Positions 1 through 9,553 of a DNA stretch of 64,000 nt are shown here, one piece after another; positions within the stretch are counted from its first letter, which is position 1; the number at the start of each line of letters is the position of its first letter. A program made the translations under genes and the position numbers. The DNA comes from Ascarosepion bandense (Eukaryota > Mollusca > Cephalopoda > Sepiida > Sepiidae), in NCBI GenBank assembly GCA_037127315.1, contig JBBBDQ010001185.1, positions 284,501-348,500 of the forward strand, read 5' to 3'. The notes below the pieces were generated by a model. That model saw only the letters and a list, made by a program, of their open reading frames with translations, ran no database searches and had not been told where the DNA came from.

Positions 1-170
1 CTCTCCCCCAGCTATGGATTAATTTGTAAGACTTGGTATAATTAAACAATTATTTAAATTAATTATAATTTAATTAAACAATTATTATGTCAAAAAACAA
101 AAAAAAATGTAAAGAAATAATTATGCGTACGAAATATTTAGAATTCGACTTTAAATAACATGTCTGAACA

Positions 171-215
171 AAACCAACCAACCAACCAACCAACCAACCA
201 ACCAACCAACCAACC
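171..215. repeat. (CCAA)n microsatellite
   Basis: Uninterrupted tetranucleotide tract, about 11 units. The flanks are AT-rich and hold no gene. Confidence 0.95.
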
Positions 216-254
216 ATATGCACCCCAAAATTAAATTAAATTAAATTCGTGTAT

Positions 255-545
255 TATTATTGCAATGAATTCAACTAGAATTCGAGAAATCGGAAAACCT
301 AAATTGAATTACATTTGAATTCGTTGCATTCACTTACGCGCAAATATCCTTAGTAAAGTTATTAATCCGTCGCTTCTCCCTCGATCTATGGGTTAAATAA
401 CAGGACAGATTGATTTGTATAGATTTAGATGACAACCAGTCTACCACAGAAAGTACTGCCAACCTACCGCAGAAAAATCTTTTGCCTAGTCAGTCATGTC
501 TCCTTCAAGACATGATCACTCGAGCTTGTATCAAGTATTAATTGA
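255..545 (+). mobile_element. SINE relic, same family as 44339-44640
   Basis: From about position 310 this aligns with the SINE at 44.34 kb: the block starting TTGCATTCACTTACGCGC, the 'ATTAATCCGTC' block, the 'CAACCAGTCTACC' block and the closing 'GACATGATC' block occur in the same order and spacing. The tRNA-like head of the 44-kb copy is not recognisable here, so this copy is head-degenerate or 5'-truncated. It is non-coding and would depend on a LINE for movement. Family membership is clear from the sequence; the family name is not known to me. Confidence 0.75.
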
Positions 546-659
546 ATGTTATTTGAAAAAAGATAATCTTACAAATTTAAATTTAAGACTGAACTTGACA
601 GTCATTCAAATTTTTTGCTTACGACCATAAGTATAAGCATATAGAAAATACTCTATATT

Positions 660-661
<2 letters not shown>

Positions 662-724
<63 letters not shown>
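662..724. repeat. (GT)n microsatellite
   Basis: About 31 GT units, grading into GT/GC-rich sequence to about 755. The Cys-Val and Thr-His reading frames across it are artefacts of the repeat. Confidence 0.97.
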
Positions 725-728
<4 letters not shown>

Positions 729-755
729 GTCTTTGCGTGTGCCTGTGCGTGTGTA

Positions 756-1858
756 TATGAAAGAAGCAGATATGTCGTTGAAGAGTGTATGTGCATGTGC
801 GGGTATCAGTCTATTTACATATTTCCTTGTGAACATCTTGGTCAGGTTTTCTTCAACGTACACATACAATACACTCAATATCTCTTCAATCTCATTCTTT
901 GTGAACTCTCACAACATAACCCAATACTTTAACCATTGAACTTGAGACTAATGAACAAATGTTCAAGCAATATATAACCTATAGTTGAGTTAATCGTATA
1001 TTTTTTACGAAAAACACATACTGGAATCGAATTTTCCCCAAGGGCCATTCCGTTTTAGTTCTAAAACAGCCGGTCGCAAATATCGACAACTGGATATGCA
1101 TATATTTATTTCTGTATGATTGTATCTATAAATATTTGGTAGATGTTTCTATGTGTGCGTGTTTAAAACTCTTTACATTTAAATAAGAATTATTTTAATT
1201 CGAGGAGTAAGAATAAATGTTAATTTAAAAAATTATTTTTCATTATTCAAAATTAGAAAGATGACATGGATTCGGTTTCATTATTATTGGCATCAGTATA
1301 TTTATTTATATGAAAGGAAGTAAAAAAATAGATAGGCTTGCCTTTCGTCCAATTCAACCCCCCTACCCCCACCCGTCTTTTGAACTGTAGAAGTTTATTC
1401 TGGACCACAAAAATTTTTAAATAATTATCAGGAACACATTAATTTGACGTAATAGAAGGGAAGGTGGAACTTGATTAAAAACAAATTTTAATCAGAAAAT
1501 AAATAATTAAAATTTAAGTGGGGTGTAAACATTAGTATCCACAAAAAAGGTGGGGGCCTCCCAGACACTCCAATAAAATAAAAGGAGCGAATGAAGGGCT
1601 CCTTTTATCTACACAAACTGGGCCGGTATATTATTAAGAACACGTAAATGATATGATGATCTAGCACTGTGCAGAATAGAGAACCATGAGTCTTCTTACC
1701 GGTTGGCACAATCATGATTGTCGAGCAGATGTTGCCCAATAGCAGAGTCATGGACAGCTTGAGTCGTCCTTATGAAACGGCTTGGACTACTCGAACGCAA
1801 ATTGGCGGGAATGTGCTGCACTACCCGTGCTTCCAACCTTAGATTGGTACATCTTTAA
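756..1858. other. no gene seen
   Basis: AT-rich sequence without a credible reading frame. It contains a perfect 11-bp hairpin (1578-1588 with 1598-1608) of no evident function. Confidence 0.7.
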
Positions 1859-2070
1859 ACAGAGAGAGTATCGAGAAAAGTTGCAGGAGATTCCGAAATT
1901 CTTTGAAGGCCGCGTTTGTAGATAATGACAATTTTACTGAATAAATTTACTCTTTCATATTTCAAGATATTTTAGTAAATATATCTGTGAATTTTCGTAA
2001 ATACATCTGTGAAAATGTTATTTTCATTTCTGAGTATTTCAGACAATTAATCCATCGCACCCTATATGTG
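1859..2070 (+). mobile_element. mariner-type transposon, 3' end only
   Basis: Matches the 3' parts of the elements ending at 6779, 9404 and 41017: a decayed transposase C-terminus, then the AT-rich 3' untranslated block with 'AAATATATCTGT', then a terminal segment ending CCATCGCACCCTATA next to a TA-rich flank. The coding part has frame breaks and the 5' part is missing or too decayed to see. It is non-functional. Family assignment rests on the shared terminal sequence within this window. Confidence 0.7.
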
Positions 2071-2227
2071 TGTGTGTGGTGGATATGTATGTATTACAAG
2101 AATATGCGAATAAAACTATATATATAGTTTTATTAGTTTTATAATTTTTTTTTCTCGATGCCGTGTCGGTTATCGAGGCAGAAAATGGAATCAGTCAACC
2201 GAGTCTTAATTTCGCTCATAGCTGTTT

Positions 2228-2305
<78 letters not shown>
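2228..2305. repeat. compound (CA)n(TA)n microsatellite
   Basis: (CA)n to about 2283 followed by (TA)n to 2305. The same CA-then-TA arrangement precedes the related repeat at 3487. Confidence 0.95.
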
Positions 2306-2421
2306 TGTTTTAAAACAACTATCGACTGGAGTATTTCTGTAAGATAAAGTTTTTAAGGCAAGCAGAGTTTGTAATTAAAGGGATCACTATCATGAGATAA
2401 TGCATAAACAGCAACAAATAT
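2306..2421 (+). repeat. dispersed repeat D, copy 1
   Basis: A segment of about 118 bp, nearly identical to 3487-3604 (starts TGTTTTAAAACAACTATCGA, ends near GCAACAAATAT). Both copies follow a CA/TA tract. No coding potential; class unknown. Confidence 0.85.
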
Positions 2422-2554
2422 AATTAAATATTAAACTTATCTGTCCCTATGTAGAGTTTCACGGGTATGGTATTCACTGAAGAAGGTGCTTGTTAGTAAA
2501 CTTTTACTACAAGGCCCTCTAAAAGTGAATAATATTATATTATGTTTTTGTTTT

Positions 2555-2748
2555 TAATCATATCACCCCAAGCAAGGCGATAACGCCACTGATGCGCAGG
2601 GAGCTACGTAAGAGTAAAAAGATTGGAAAAGAGAAAGCCGGAAACCGCATCCTAAACAGAAAACAAAGGGATGAATCTCTTCACCTGTTCAATAGACGTG
2701 GTGGAGTGTGAACCGGGCGATAGTTTAGTCTACCTACTAAGAGAATTT
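2555..2748 (+). repeat. dispersed repeat C, copy 1
   Basis: About 190 bp, starting ATATCACCCCAAGCAAGGCG and including 'CTGATGCGCAGGG', 'AGATTGGAAAAGAGAAA', 'CACCTGTTCAATAGACGTG' and 'GTGTGAACCGGGCGATAG'. Related copies lie at 8282-8442 (minus) and 30297-30622. Read on the minus strand, CCGGTTCACACTC resembles a pol III B box, so a tRNA-related SINE is possible; no A box is clear. Confidence 0.8.
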
Positions 2749-2771
2749 ATAATATTGGGATGTTTCTATTG

Positions 2772-2775
<4 letters not shown>

Positions 2776-2806
<31 letters not shown>

Positions 2807-3486
2807 AGCTGTTCATTTTTTCCGCTTCTCAGACCTTTTTTTTTATTTTATTTTAATAGAGATTGTAAAAACTTTGTCAATTAAATAAAACGGAAAACAA
2901 TGATAAAAAGCGGGAATATTTTTAATCCGGAAACTTCGAATAGAGACAGATAAATTGATCATGTAATTTTATTTGTTCTCTTTTACTTTTTCTTTTCTCT
3001 CTCTCTTTCTCTCTCTCTTCTCTCTTCTCTCTCTCTTTTTCTCTCTCTTTACACACACAACACCTACAAACAAATATAGGTGCGTTTGGAGTGCGCGCAT
3101 GAGCGTGTGTGTGTTTGTGTGTTTGTGTGTGTGTGAAAGAGTGAGTAGGTGAAAGTGATCAAGCGAATTTGAGATCTCGTATGTCTAGTGATTACTTGTT
3201 TATGATTTCAAAATAAACTTGTACGTGTGTTCGCTTAAAATAAGACGTACATTTTAACACTTGTGTTTGGTATGTGTCTTCATGTTTTAAAATGGAGAAT
3301 GTGTTCACAACTGTAGGATAAGACAAAGCAATCCTTTTCCTAGTCTTTCTAACGGCTATCTTTCCCCTCCACCTCTCCCTGCGTTTATGCCTCCATGTAG
3401 AAATAGTCTCTCTTTCTCTCTCTCTCTCTCACACACACACTGCACGTGCGCACACACACACAAACACACACACACATATATATATA
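2776..3486. other. no gene; TA, CT, GT and CA tracts
   Basis: (TA)n at 2776-2803, CT-rich at 2995-3050, GT-rich at 3104-3135, CT then CA then TA at 3410-3486. No gene seen. Confidence 0.8.
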
Positions 3487-3604
3487 TTGTTTTAAAACAA
3501 CTATCGACTGGAGTATTTCTGTAAGATAAAGTTTTTAAGGCAAGCGGACTTTGTAATTAAAGGGATCAGTATCATGAGATAGTGCATAAACAGCAACAAA
3601 TATT
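3487..3604 (+). repeat. dispersed repeat D, copy 2
   Basis: Nearly identical to 2306-2421, 1.18 kb away in the same orientation, again just after a CA/TA tract. After this point the two loci diverge. Confidence 0.85.
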
Positions 3605-3816
3605 ACATTAAAGAGAGAAAAGTGAAAGATAAATAAAGTATTTATTATAAGTTTCTGCTGTGTATTTGACTTTTGTTTAAAACAGTTATGTATATATCTA
3701 CCATACACTCCCCACACATATATATATATACCCGAGTGAGTATAAAATGAGGAGAGAAAAAATAAATATTTTTTCCGTCCAAAACATTAATTTAAAACAG
3801 TGCTCGATATATGGTG

Positions 3817-3859
<43 letters not shown>

Positions 3860-4816
3860 GCAGTGAATGACAGGGAGAGGGAGACATTTAGATAAGCCAA
3901 TTTGTTGCTTATCTACACACTACTTCATATTACAATATATATTTTTTGTGATTCTTAGTCATTTTGTTAAAATAGAACAGATGTTCTCTTAAAAGAGGTT
4001 TCATGCCTTGAGTGCCGATTGGGATTCAAGCTCATCCTTGACCACAAGATTCCTGTACGGTTCCATAAATACTCGACTCCTGCTATCCTCTACGTTTAAA
4101 AGAGGCAGATCAAGCCGAAAATGGTGTCTTGCTTTCATATATGGAAAGAACCTGCGCAGTCTTCACTTTGTATTTTTTATTTAATTATATATTCACCATC
4201 ATTTGAAATTAATTATTAGACTTTAATCATTTTTAAGTAACATTTTAGAGGTTTTGAATTGAAAACGTTTACGACAAACTTTTGATTCTGGTTTTCATTC
4301 TTTTTTCGCCATGTAACAACGTTTCCATCTCCCGCAAAAAGTAAATTCGTTTGCTGCAAGTTCAGTTGAATAAGTGGGTGGGATAGAACAGACTAATCGA
4401 ATCTCTAAATATTTTCCTGTGTCATTCTTGCTAAAGTATAAAACTGATATATACTTCGTGGCTTAAGACTTTATTGTTATATAAATCTTCTTATGTGCAA
4501 CAATGTAAAACGCACGCACGCACGCGTATATTTAACCAATATTCGTAATCACCACTTACATAATACAATTCTCTCAACGGGTTTTTAGAAACAAGTTGTA
4601 ATAAACCCAAACAATTATTTACTTTTGGACTACGATAGTTTTGAAAACTTTTTATGTTTCTTGATTTATTTCATTATTACGTGTGTCATAGATAATGTTT
4701 AATAATTGGCAAGGTGTCTTACTCGTGGAATTAATTCAGTTCTCAATAGATATTCACCTGTTCTGTTCTTTTATCCGATTAGGTTAAGTTTAGTTATATA
4801 AAACGTGGTTATTATT
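3605..4816. other. no gene seen; (TA)n at 3820-3856
   Basis: AT-rich, no credible reading frame. A 20-bp phrase at 3782-3801 (AAACATTAATTTAAAACAGT) recurs at 29658, beside another long (TA)n, suggesting a further short dispersed repeat. Confidence 0.65.
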
Positions 4817-5070
4817 GAATGCGTTCGCTTTCTAACCATGAAGCCCGGGTTCGAATCTTATCATCGCGATTTGTCATAAAGGTGACAGCTTTATGTTATC
4901 AGTCGAGAGGGGGAAAGTGCCTGAAAACTATACCACGGTTGGAACCAAGCCTTGTGAATGAAACTGAGTAGACGGATACCATTGGGAGTTGTCGATGGTT
5001 TAGCTAGCGGGAAGTCACAAGTCATCGTGACCGAGGGTTTGAGCGTCCTGGCTTTGTTCAGACTGTTGAT
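4817..5070 (+). mobile_element. candidate tRNA-like SINE
   Basis: The head carries CCCGGGTTCGAATCT, a good match to a tRNA T-arm / pol III B box (GGTTCGANTCC). About 220 bp of unrelated body follows, then a (CT)n tract at 5072-5105. A box-like sequence lies upstream near 'GCTTTCTAACC' but is weak. No second copy is in this window. SINE status is inferred from the B box, size and simple-repeat tail. A genuine tRNA is unlikely because no acceptor stem closes around it. Confidence 0.45.
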
Positions 5071-5105
5071 AAATCTCTCTCTCTCTCTCTCTCACTCACT
5101 CTCTC

Positions 5106-5874
5106 AGAAACTGTAACTAAGGTCCACTCAGCATAGTTGCAGGTTGGCTATATGGGTGTTGAATAAACACAAATGTGTCGGATCAGGTGTCTACAAAGAG
5201 GATTAGCTAGCAGCCCTAGTAAATAAGTATCCTTGGATACGAGTGTCCTGCTATAATCTATGCATACGTTATTGAATGAGTCTTGTTAAATGTCTTATTT
5301 AATAGATAAGAAGGACTTATTAATAATTAAATGCTATTTAATATAATTGTATCAATTAAAAAGCTACTAAAACAGCCCTCTAAAGTTTCTTATAAAAATG
5401 CAGCTCAAGATAAAATTTCTGTTTATGGACTTTTCAGTTATATGATAAAAATTAGTCCGGACATGAATAAAAATGTAAGATTATGTGTAGTCATATATTC
5501 TGTTCTTCTGACTTTATTTTGCGAATTCCTTCAATTCCTATAGACGTTGCAGTTCTGCGTGTTTGTAATACAATCAAAAGGTTATTATGATGTGAACAAA
5601 AAAATACATCACGTGAAAGTAAAGCATATAATCTAGTAGATGACAGGATTACGTGGCATTAACACTAAAAGTCTATGAAAAGTGACCAGCAAGTTCTTGC
5701 TCTAGCCCGTCAGGTGGTAGTTGGGCTGTTAAAACATTATTGTTTAGGTTGAAGACGAAGATCATTGGCTGTTCTACAAATGTTTTATTTTATTATAATT
5801 GTAACTGTAACTGACTGTAATTTGTTACATTTTTTTCACAATTGTTGTTCATTATTCGTAGTCGAATATGCAAA

Positions 5875-5876
<2 letters not shown>
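5106..5876. other. no gene seen
   Basis: AT-rich. The short open frame at 5331-5543 has no recognisable domain or splice context. Confidence 0.6.

Positions 5877-5921
<45 letters not shown>
5877..5921. repeat. (TA)n microsatellite
   Basis: About 22 TA units directly abutting the left end of the mariner-type element at 5922. Confidence 0.97.
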
Positions 5922-5922
<1 letters not shown>

Positions 5923-6774
5923 CGATGTGCAAATTATCACCATTATTTCGCGCATGCGCGTTGTTTTTGATTTTGCTGACTACACTGTATAGTAGGGTCA
6001 GTTGGCACAGTCTGTGAGAAAAAGAATACCATGACGCAATTCATTTCGCCAGAAATTTAGAAACAGCATACTGCACTGCTTGGCTTTCGTGCCGGAAGAT
6101 CCATTTCTAACATTTCGGAGAATTTGCTTGCCAATCTGAGGACAGTGCAGTGGATTCGGAAAGAGTTGGATGAGTCAAATGGTGTTTACGAAGGTGTTCG
6201 GAGTGATTACTAGTGATAGCAACGTTATTCCTCCGTTCATATTTTCACAGGACCTAAGACTCAACACTTAAGCGTACATCAAGAGTTTTGAGGAGGTAGT
6301 GTTGCTCTGAGTCAAAAGAGTGGATTATGGAATACCCTATGCCTAACAACAAGACTCTGCTCAGTGCCACACAAGCAACGAGAACCCAGTTATGGCTGTC
6401 AGACAATGTCTGCGACTACTTCACCCTTTATATCTGGTCACGTAACTCCTCAGACTGCAACACACTCGATCATTATGTGTGGGGGTGCAATTGAGCGAGT
6501 AAACAACAAAACACCTTGTAACAGCAAAGATGATCGGAAGACAAGGATTACGGCAGCATTCACCAACTTAAACAAGAAGGCTATCGAGAAGAGATGCAGT
6601 AGATTCCAAACTCGTCTGGAGACCGTAGTTGAAGCCAATAGCGATTTTATTGAATAAATATATTATCTTGTATTTAAAGATATTTTTATGTAATTTTGAT
6701 AAATATATCTGTTAAAATATAACGTATGTGTTATTATCTTGGGGGAGTAATTTAGACGATTATTTATAAATCGC

Positions 6775-6779
<5 letters not shown>
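5922..6779 (+). mobile_element. mariner-type transposon, internally deleted
   Basis: An 858-bp relic with (TA)n on both sides; these elements target TA. The left end resembles the reverse complement of the right end (CGATTTATAAATCGTCTAA-like), as expected of terminal inverted repeats. It keeps a start of the transposase ('ELDESNG' at about 6165), then jumps to the catalytic-core and C-terminal part. The longest frame is 6364-6657, with 'NKTPCNSKDD', 'AAFTNLNKKAIEK' and 'LETVVEANSDFIE', characteristic of the C-terminus of a widespread invertebrate Tc1/mariner transposase. Stops break the frame upstream. The central third, including the first catalytic Asp region, is deleted near 6195-6215. It is non-autonomous and dead. 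Confidence 0.85.
6364..6657 (+). pseudogene. mariner transposase, C-terminal fragment
   Basis: Encodes the last roughly 95 residues of a DDE (IS630/Tc1/mariner superfamily) transposase, which in life cuts and pastes the element by binding its terminal inverted repeats. Phrases such as 'RVNNKTPCNSKDD' and 'RLETVVEANSDF' are the conserved tail of the family. The DDE residues upstream are lost or out of frame and the 'WGA...ER' phrase is altered. The first Met here is only the first one open in this frame. A 62-codon frame on the other strand is its shadow. Confidence 0.8.

Positions 6780-6825
<46 letters not shown>
6780..6825. repeat. (TA)n microsatellite
   Basis: About 23 TA units directly abutting the right end of the mariner-type element. 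Confidence 0.97.
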
Positions 6826-6831
<6 letters not shown>

Positions 6832-8281
6832 GATCATCCACGTATACTGTCTTAATATGTATAGGAAAGAATATTAATAAAAAGTTTTGAATTTAAAAAT
6901 GTACTTTTTTTAACAGTATTTGTTTATTTTTATTATATTTTATATTTCAGACCGTCCTCGGTCCTTCATCAGAAACAACTGATTTTTAAATTTGAATTAG
7001 AAACGTATTTCACGATAGCGTTCGAATATTTTTTTGTTTACATCACGTGGTGTGTTTGTTCACAACATGCAGCAGGTCCGTAGAGAAAGTATGTTTGTTT
7101 TAGATAAAAATTTCTTGGAATATCTGTTTAGTGGATACCTGTATTTGAATAGACATTTATTTTAAACATTATTTTATTTCGTCTACGGGCTTGAACATTC
7201 TAGAAACTTATTAAAGAAAGGCCATCCTCCTGTAGGAATCTAACCTGCGTAATTCTTTGCAAGAAAAACCGTCGTCATAGCATTTTCAGCTACGAAGAAA
7301 TTCCGAATCAAGCAAGTTTTTATCTGCCTTTAAATCATATTTTACTTGTTCAGTTTTTTCTCGAAAGTCAGAACTGCCTAGTTTTGTATCCAGAATGTAA
7401 ACCAAAGCAATTTCTAAAGATTCTATTGACATATTCATCATAGAATTATTTACAAAATCTGATACACGTCTCAATAAAGTCATGGTTTGAACCATTAGAT
7501 CCACGGCAAGGTACCCGAATTTGTTCTAACAATTAGGGATCTATTTTAGCATAAAATGAATCTATATATCGCCATCTCTTGTCTTCATCCATTTTTAAAT
7601 ACTTTTTAATTTTTCTGCTTATCTGAAGATGTTGATTCAGATTAATATTTATTAGTGTATGTGTTCATGCACTAATAAGTATTAATGTTCATGTTATTTT
7701 AAAAGCTGGTCGTCTGCTTGGAAATTAGACTCCTTCATTTGAGAATTATTTGTTTGTAGCAAGCACCAAGAAAAGATTTTGTCTACTTTGATTTCTATTT
7801 TTTGCTATAAATCTGTCTATTTTGTGAGTTAATGAGGCCATTGTAGCCGGTAAGCACACATGGGAGAATTTGTCTTTGCATTGTATATCATTATGCCTTA
7901 TACTTGTGGGTCAATCTTATATGCCGGTGGTTGTCTTTTGTGTATGCATTTCAGTGGGAGAGATAAATAGGGAGATTTTATTGTTAGGTTTTATTATAGA
8001 TACGTACATGCTTGTAGCTTATCTTAATATAATATGTGTATATTCTGTGTAAATTTATTAATGCCAAATGCAAATATCATATTTCGATTGTGCAGTTGTA
8101 CACATAGTTTAAGAATAAGCTAAGGCAGAATAAGTTTAAGAATAAGCTAAGGCAGAATATATTTGGTCCCATCTCATTGACAATGTAAATCTTTCTGTTT
8201 AAGTATCTGCACCCAAACACAAACAAGCGCCCTCGCGTATATATATTGTTATTTCACACACACGCGCGCGCGCGCACATGT
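6826..8281. other. no gene seen; 27-bp tandem duplication
   Basis: AT-rich. A perfect 27-bp unit is repeated at 8106-8132 and 8133-8159. The 72-codon minus-strand frame at 7286-7504 has no recognised domain. A hammerhead-like motif lies at 6945-6972 (separate entry). Confidence 0.6.
6945..6972 (-). ncRNA. hammerhead-ribozyme-like core (degenerate candidate)
   Basis: On the minus strand the order is CTGATGA (6972-6966), a bulged A, GGACCG, loop AGGA, CGGTCT, then GAAA (6948-6945). These match the conserved hammerhead core: CUGAUGA, stem II of six pairs (one G-U), and GAAA. Next, ATAT-AAA-ATAT could form a four-pair stem III ending in an AUA (NUH-type) site. Stem I is weaker: TTGTTT before the core pairs with AAACAA after it only if eight bases loop out, with CAG/CTG as an outer helix. 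Penelope-like retroelements and retrozymes are known to carry short-stem-III hammerheads, so this may be a decayed one. No activity is claimed. Confidence 0.4.
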
Positions 8282-8437
8282 TTCACACTCCACCCACGTC
8301 TATTGAAGAGGCTTGTCCCTTGTTCCCTGTTTAGGATGTGGTTTCCGGCTTTCTCCTTTCCAATCTTTTCACTATTACGTGGCCCCCTGCACATCAGTGG
8401 TGTTACCGCCTTGCTCGGGGTGATACGATTAAAAAAA

Positions 8438-8442
<5 letters not shown>
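8282..8442 (-). repeat. dispersed repeat C, copy 2
   Basis: Reverse complement of the family at 2555-2748: 'CACGTCTATTGAAGAGG', 'GGATGTGGTTTCCGG', 'TTTCCAATCTTTTC' and 'CTTGCTCGGGGTGAT'. It is followed by (TA)n and preceded by CA/CG-rich sequence. Confidence 0.8.

Positions 8443-8488
<46 letters not shown>
8443..8488. repeat. (TA)n microsatellite
   Basis: About 23 TA units at the end of repeat C copy 2. Shorter (TA)n runs follow at 8545-8558 and 8633-8644. Confidence 0.95.
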
Positions 8489-8492
<4 letters not shown>

Positions 8493-8644
8493 TAAAATCT
8501 ATAGTGAGCCAAAACCTACCTACAGAGTCTATTTAGTTATTATTATATATATATATATAACCCTTGCGGAGTAGACAGAACGATTGCGGGATAAATCAGG
8601 GTTCTGCAGCTAAGTAACAAATTTTACACTATATATATATATAT

Positions 8645-9404
8645 TGTTTTTAATATATCGACTGCACAGTATAGTAGGGTCAGTTAGGTACCGCCTGTAA
8701 GAAAAAAGGCACCATACACAATTCACTTAGTCAGAAATTTGGAAAGCGCATGCAGTATTGCTTGGCATTTGCGCCGAAATCTCCAATACAAACATTTCTC
8801 AGTGTTTCGATGTCAATCTCAGTGCAGATGATTTGGAAATAGTTGGATGAGTCTAATGCTGATTACGAAGGTACAGCAGTTCGGAAAACTCACTCTGATC
8901 GTACTAACAAGAAAATAACTCTTAAATTTGTTGGTCAGTGCCTCAGACTCGGTAACACGGAGGCCCACATCAAGGTAGTGCTGCTCTTGGTCAAGAGGGA
9001 AGCAGCTGGAAGACCCTGTGTCAGGTAACACGACTCTACACCAAGCCAACTAAGCAGGAGAACCCAGTCAAGGCTGTCAGACAATTTCTGCGACCACATT
9101 ACCCCTTACATCTGGCCACAGACTGCAACACCCTTAATCATTAGGCAGCCGGGCACTGTTGAGCGAGAGACCAACAAAATTCGTTTTAACAACAAGGATG
9201 AATAGAAGGAAAGGATTATGTCGACATTCACTAACTTAGTCGTCTAGAGGATGTGGTTGAAGCCAATTGCGATTTTATTGAATAAATATATTCTTTAGTA
9301 TTTCACGATATTTTTGTCTAATTTTAGTAAATATAGCTGTTCAATGATTTCTCAATGTTATTTTCATTTTTGCATAATTTAGAAGATCAAATATCATCGC
9401 AGCC
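8645..9404 (+). mobile_element. mariner-type transposon, internally deleted
   Basis: Same family as 5922-6779. The N-terminal transposase part is readable (about 8825-8930: 'DESNADYEGTAVRKTHSDRT', then 'KFVG'). It then joins directly to the later segment ('LRLGNTEAHIK', 8945 on), removing roughly half of the protein including the first catalytic Asp. The tail ('VERETNK', 'FTNL') and the 3' end 'ATCATCGCAGCCTGTATA' follow. Stops interrupt the frame after 9028. The join is the same as in the element at 40182-41017. (TA)n precedes the element and TA follows it. It is non-autonomous. Confidence 0.8.
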
Positions 9405-9418
9405 TGTATATGTACATT

Positions 9419-9420
9419 CA

Positions 9421-9470
<50 letters not shown>
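9419..9470. repeat. (TCTA)n microsatellite
   Basis: About 12 TATC/TCTA units. Confidence 0.97.
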
Positions 9471-9502
9471 GGAAAATAAGTTTGTATTTGTTTACTATAT
9501 AC

Positions 9503-9508
<6 letters not shown>

Positions 9509-9551
<43 letters not shown>
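9509..9551. repeat. (GT)n microsatellite
   Basis: About 20 GT units, then a few GAGT units. Confidence 0.95.

Positions 9552-9553
<2 letters not shown>

Noticed and set aside
606..939. Overlapping open frames with Cys-Val or Thr-His runs
   Set aside because: They are translations of the (GT)n tract and have no independent coding signal.
1578..1608. Perfect 11-bp hairpin followed by T-rich sequence, resembling a bacterial terminator
   Set aside because: The context is eukaryotic and there is no gene upstream; such hairpins occur by chance in AT-rich DNA.
4817..4870. A tRNA gene
   Set aside because: A B-box-like GGTTCGAATCT is present, but no closing acceptor stem or clear anticodon arm; a SINE head fits better.
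7286..7504. A 72-codon minus-strand frame of normal composition
   Set aside because: No domain, no splice sites at its ends, and no neighbouring exons; left as unexplained sequence.
9419..9470. CRISPR-like array
   Set aside because: Tetranucleotide tract without spacers; all such arrays in the window are microsatellites.
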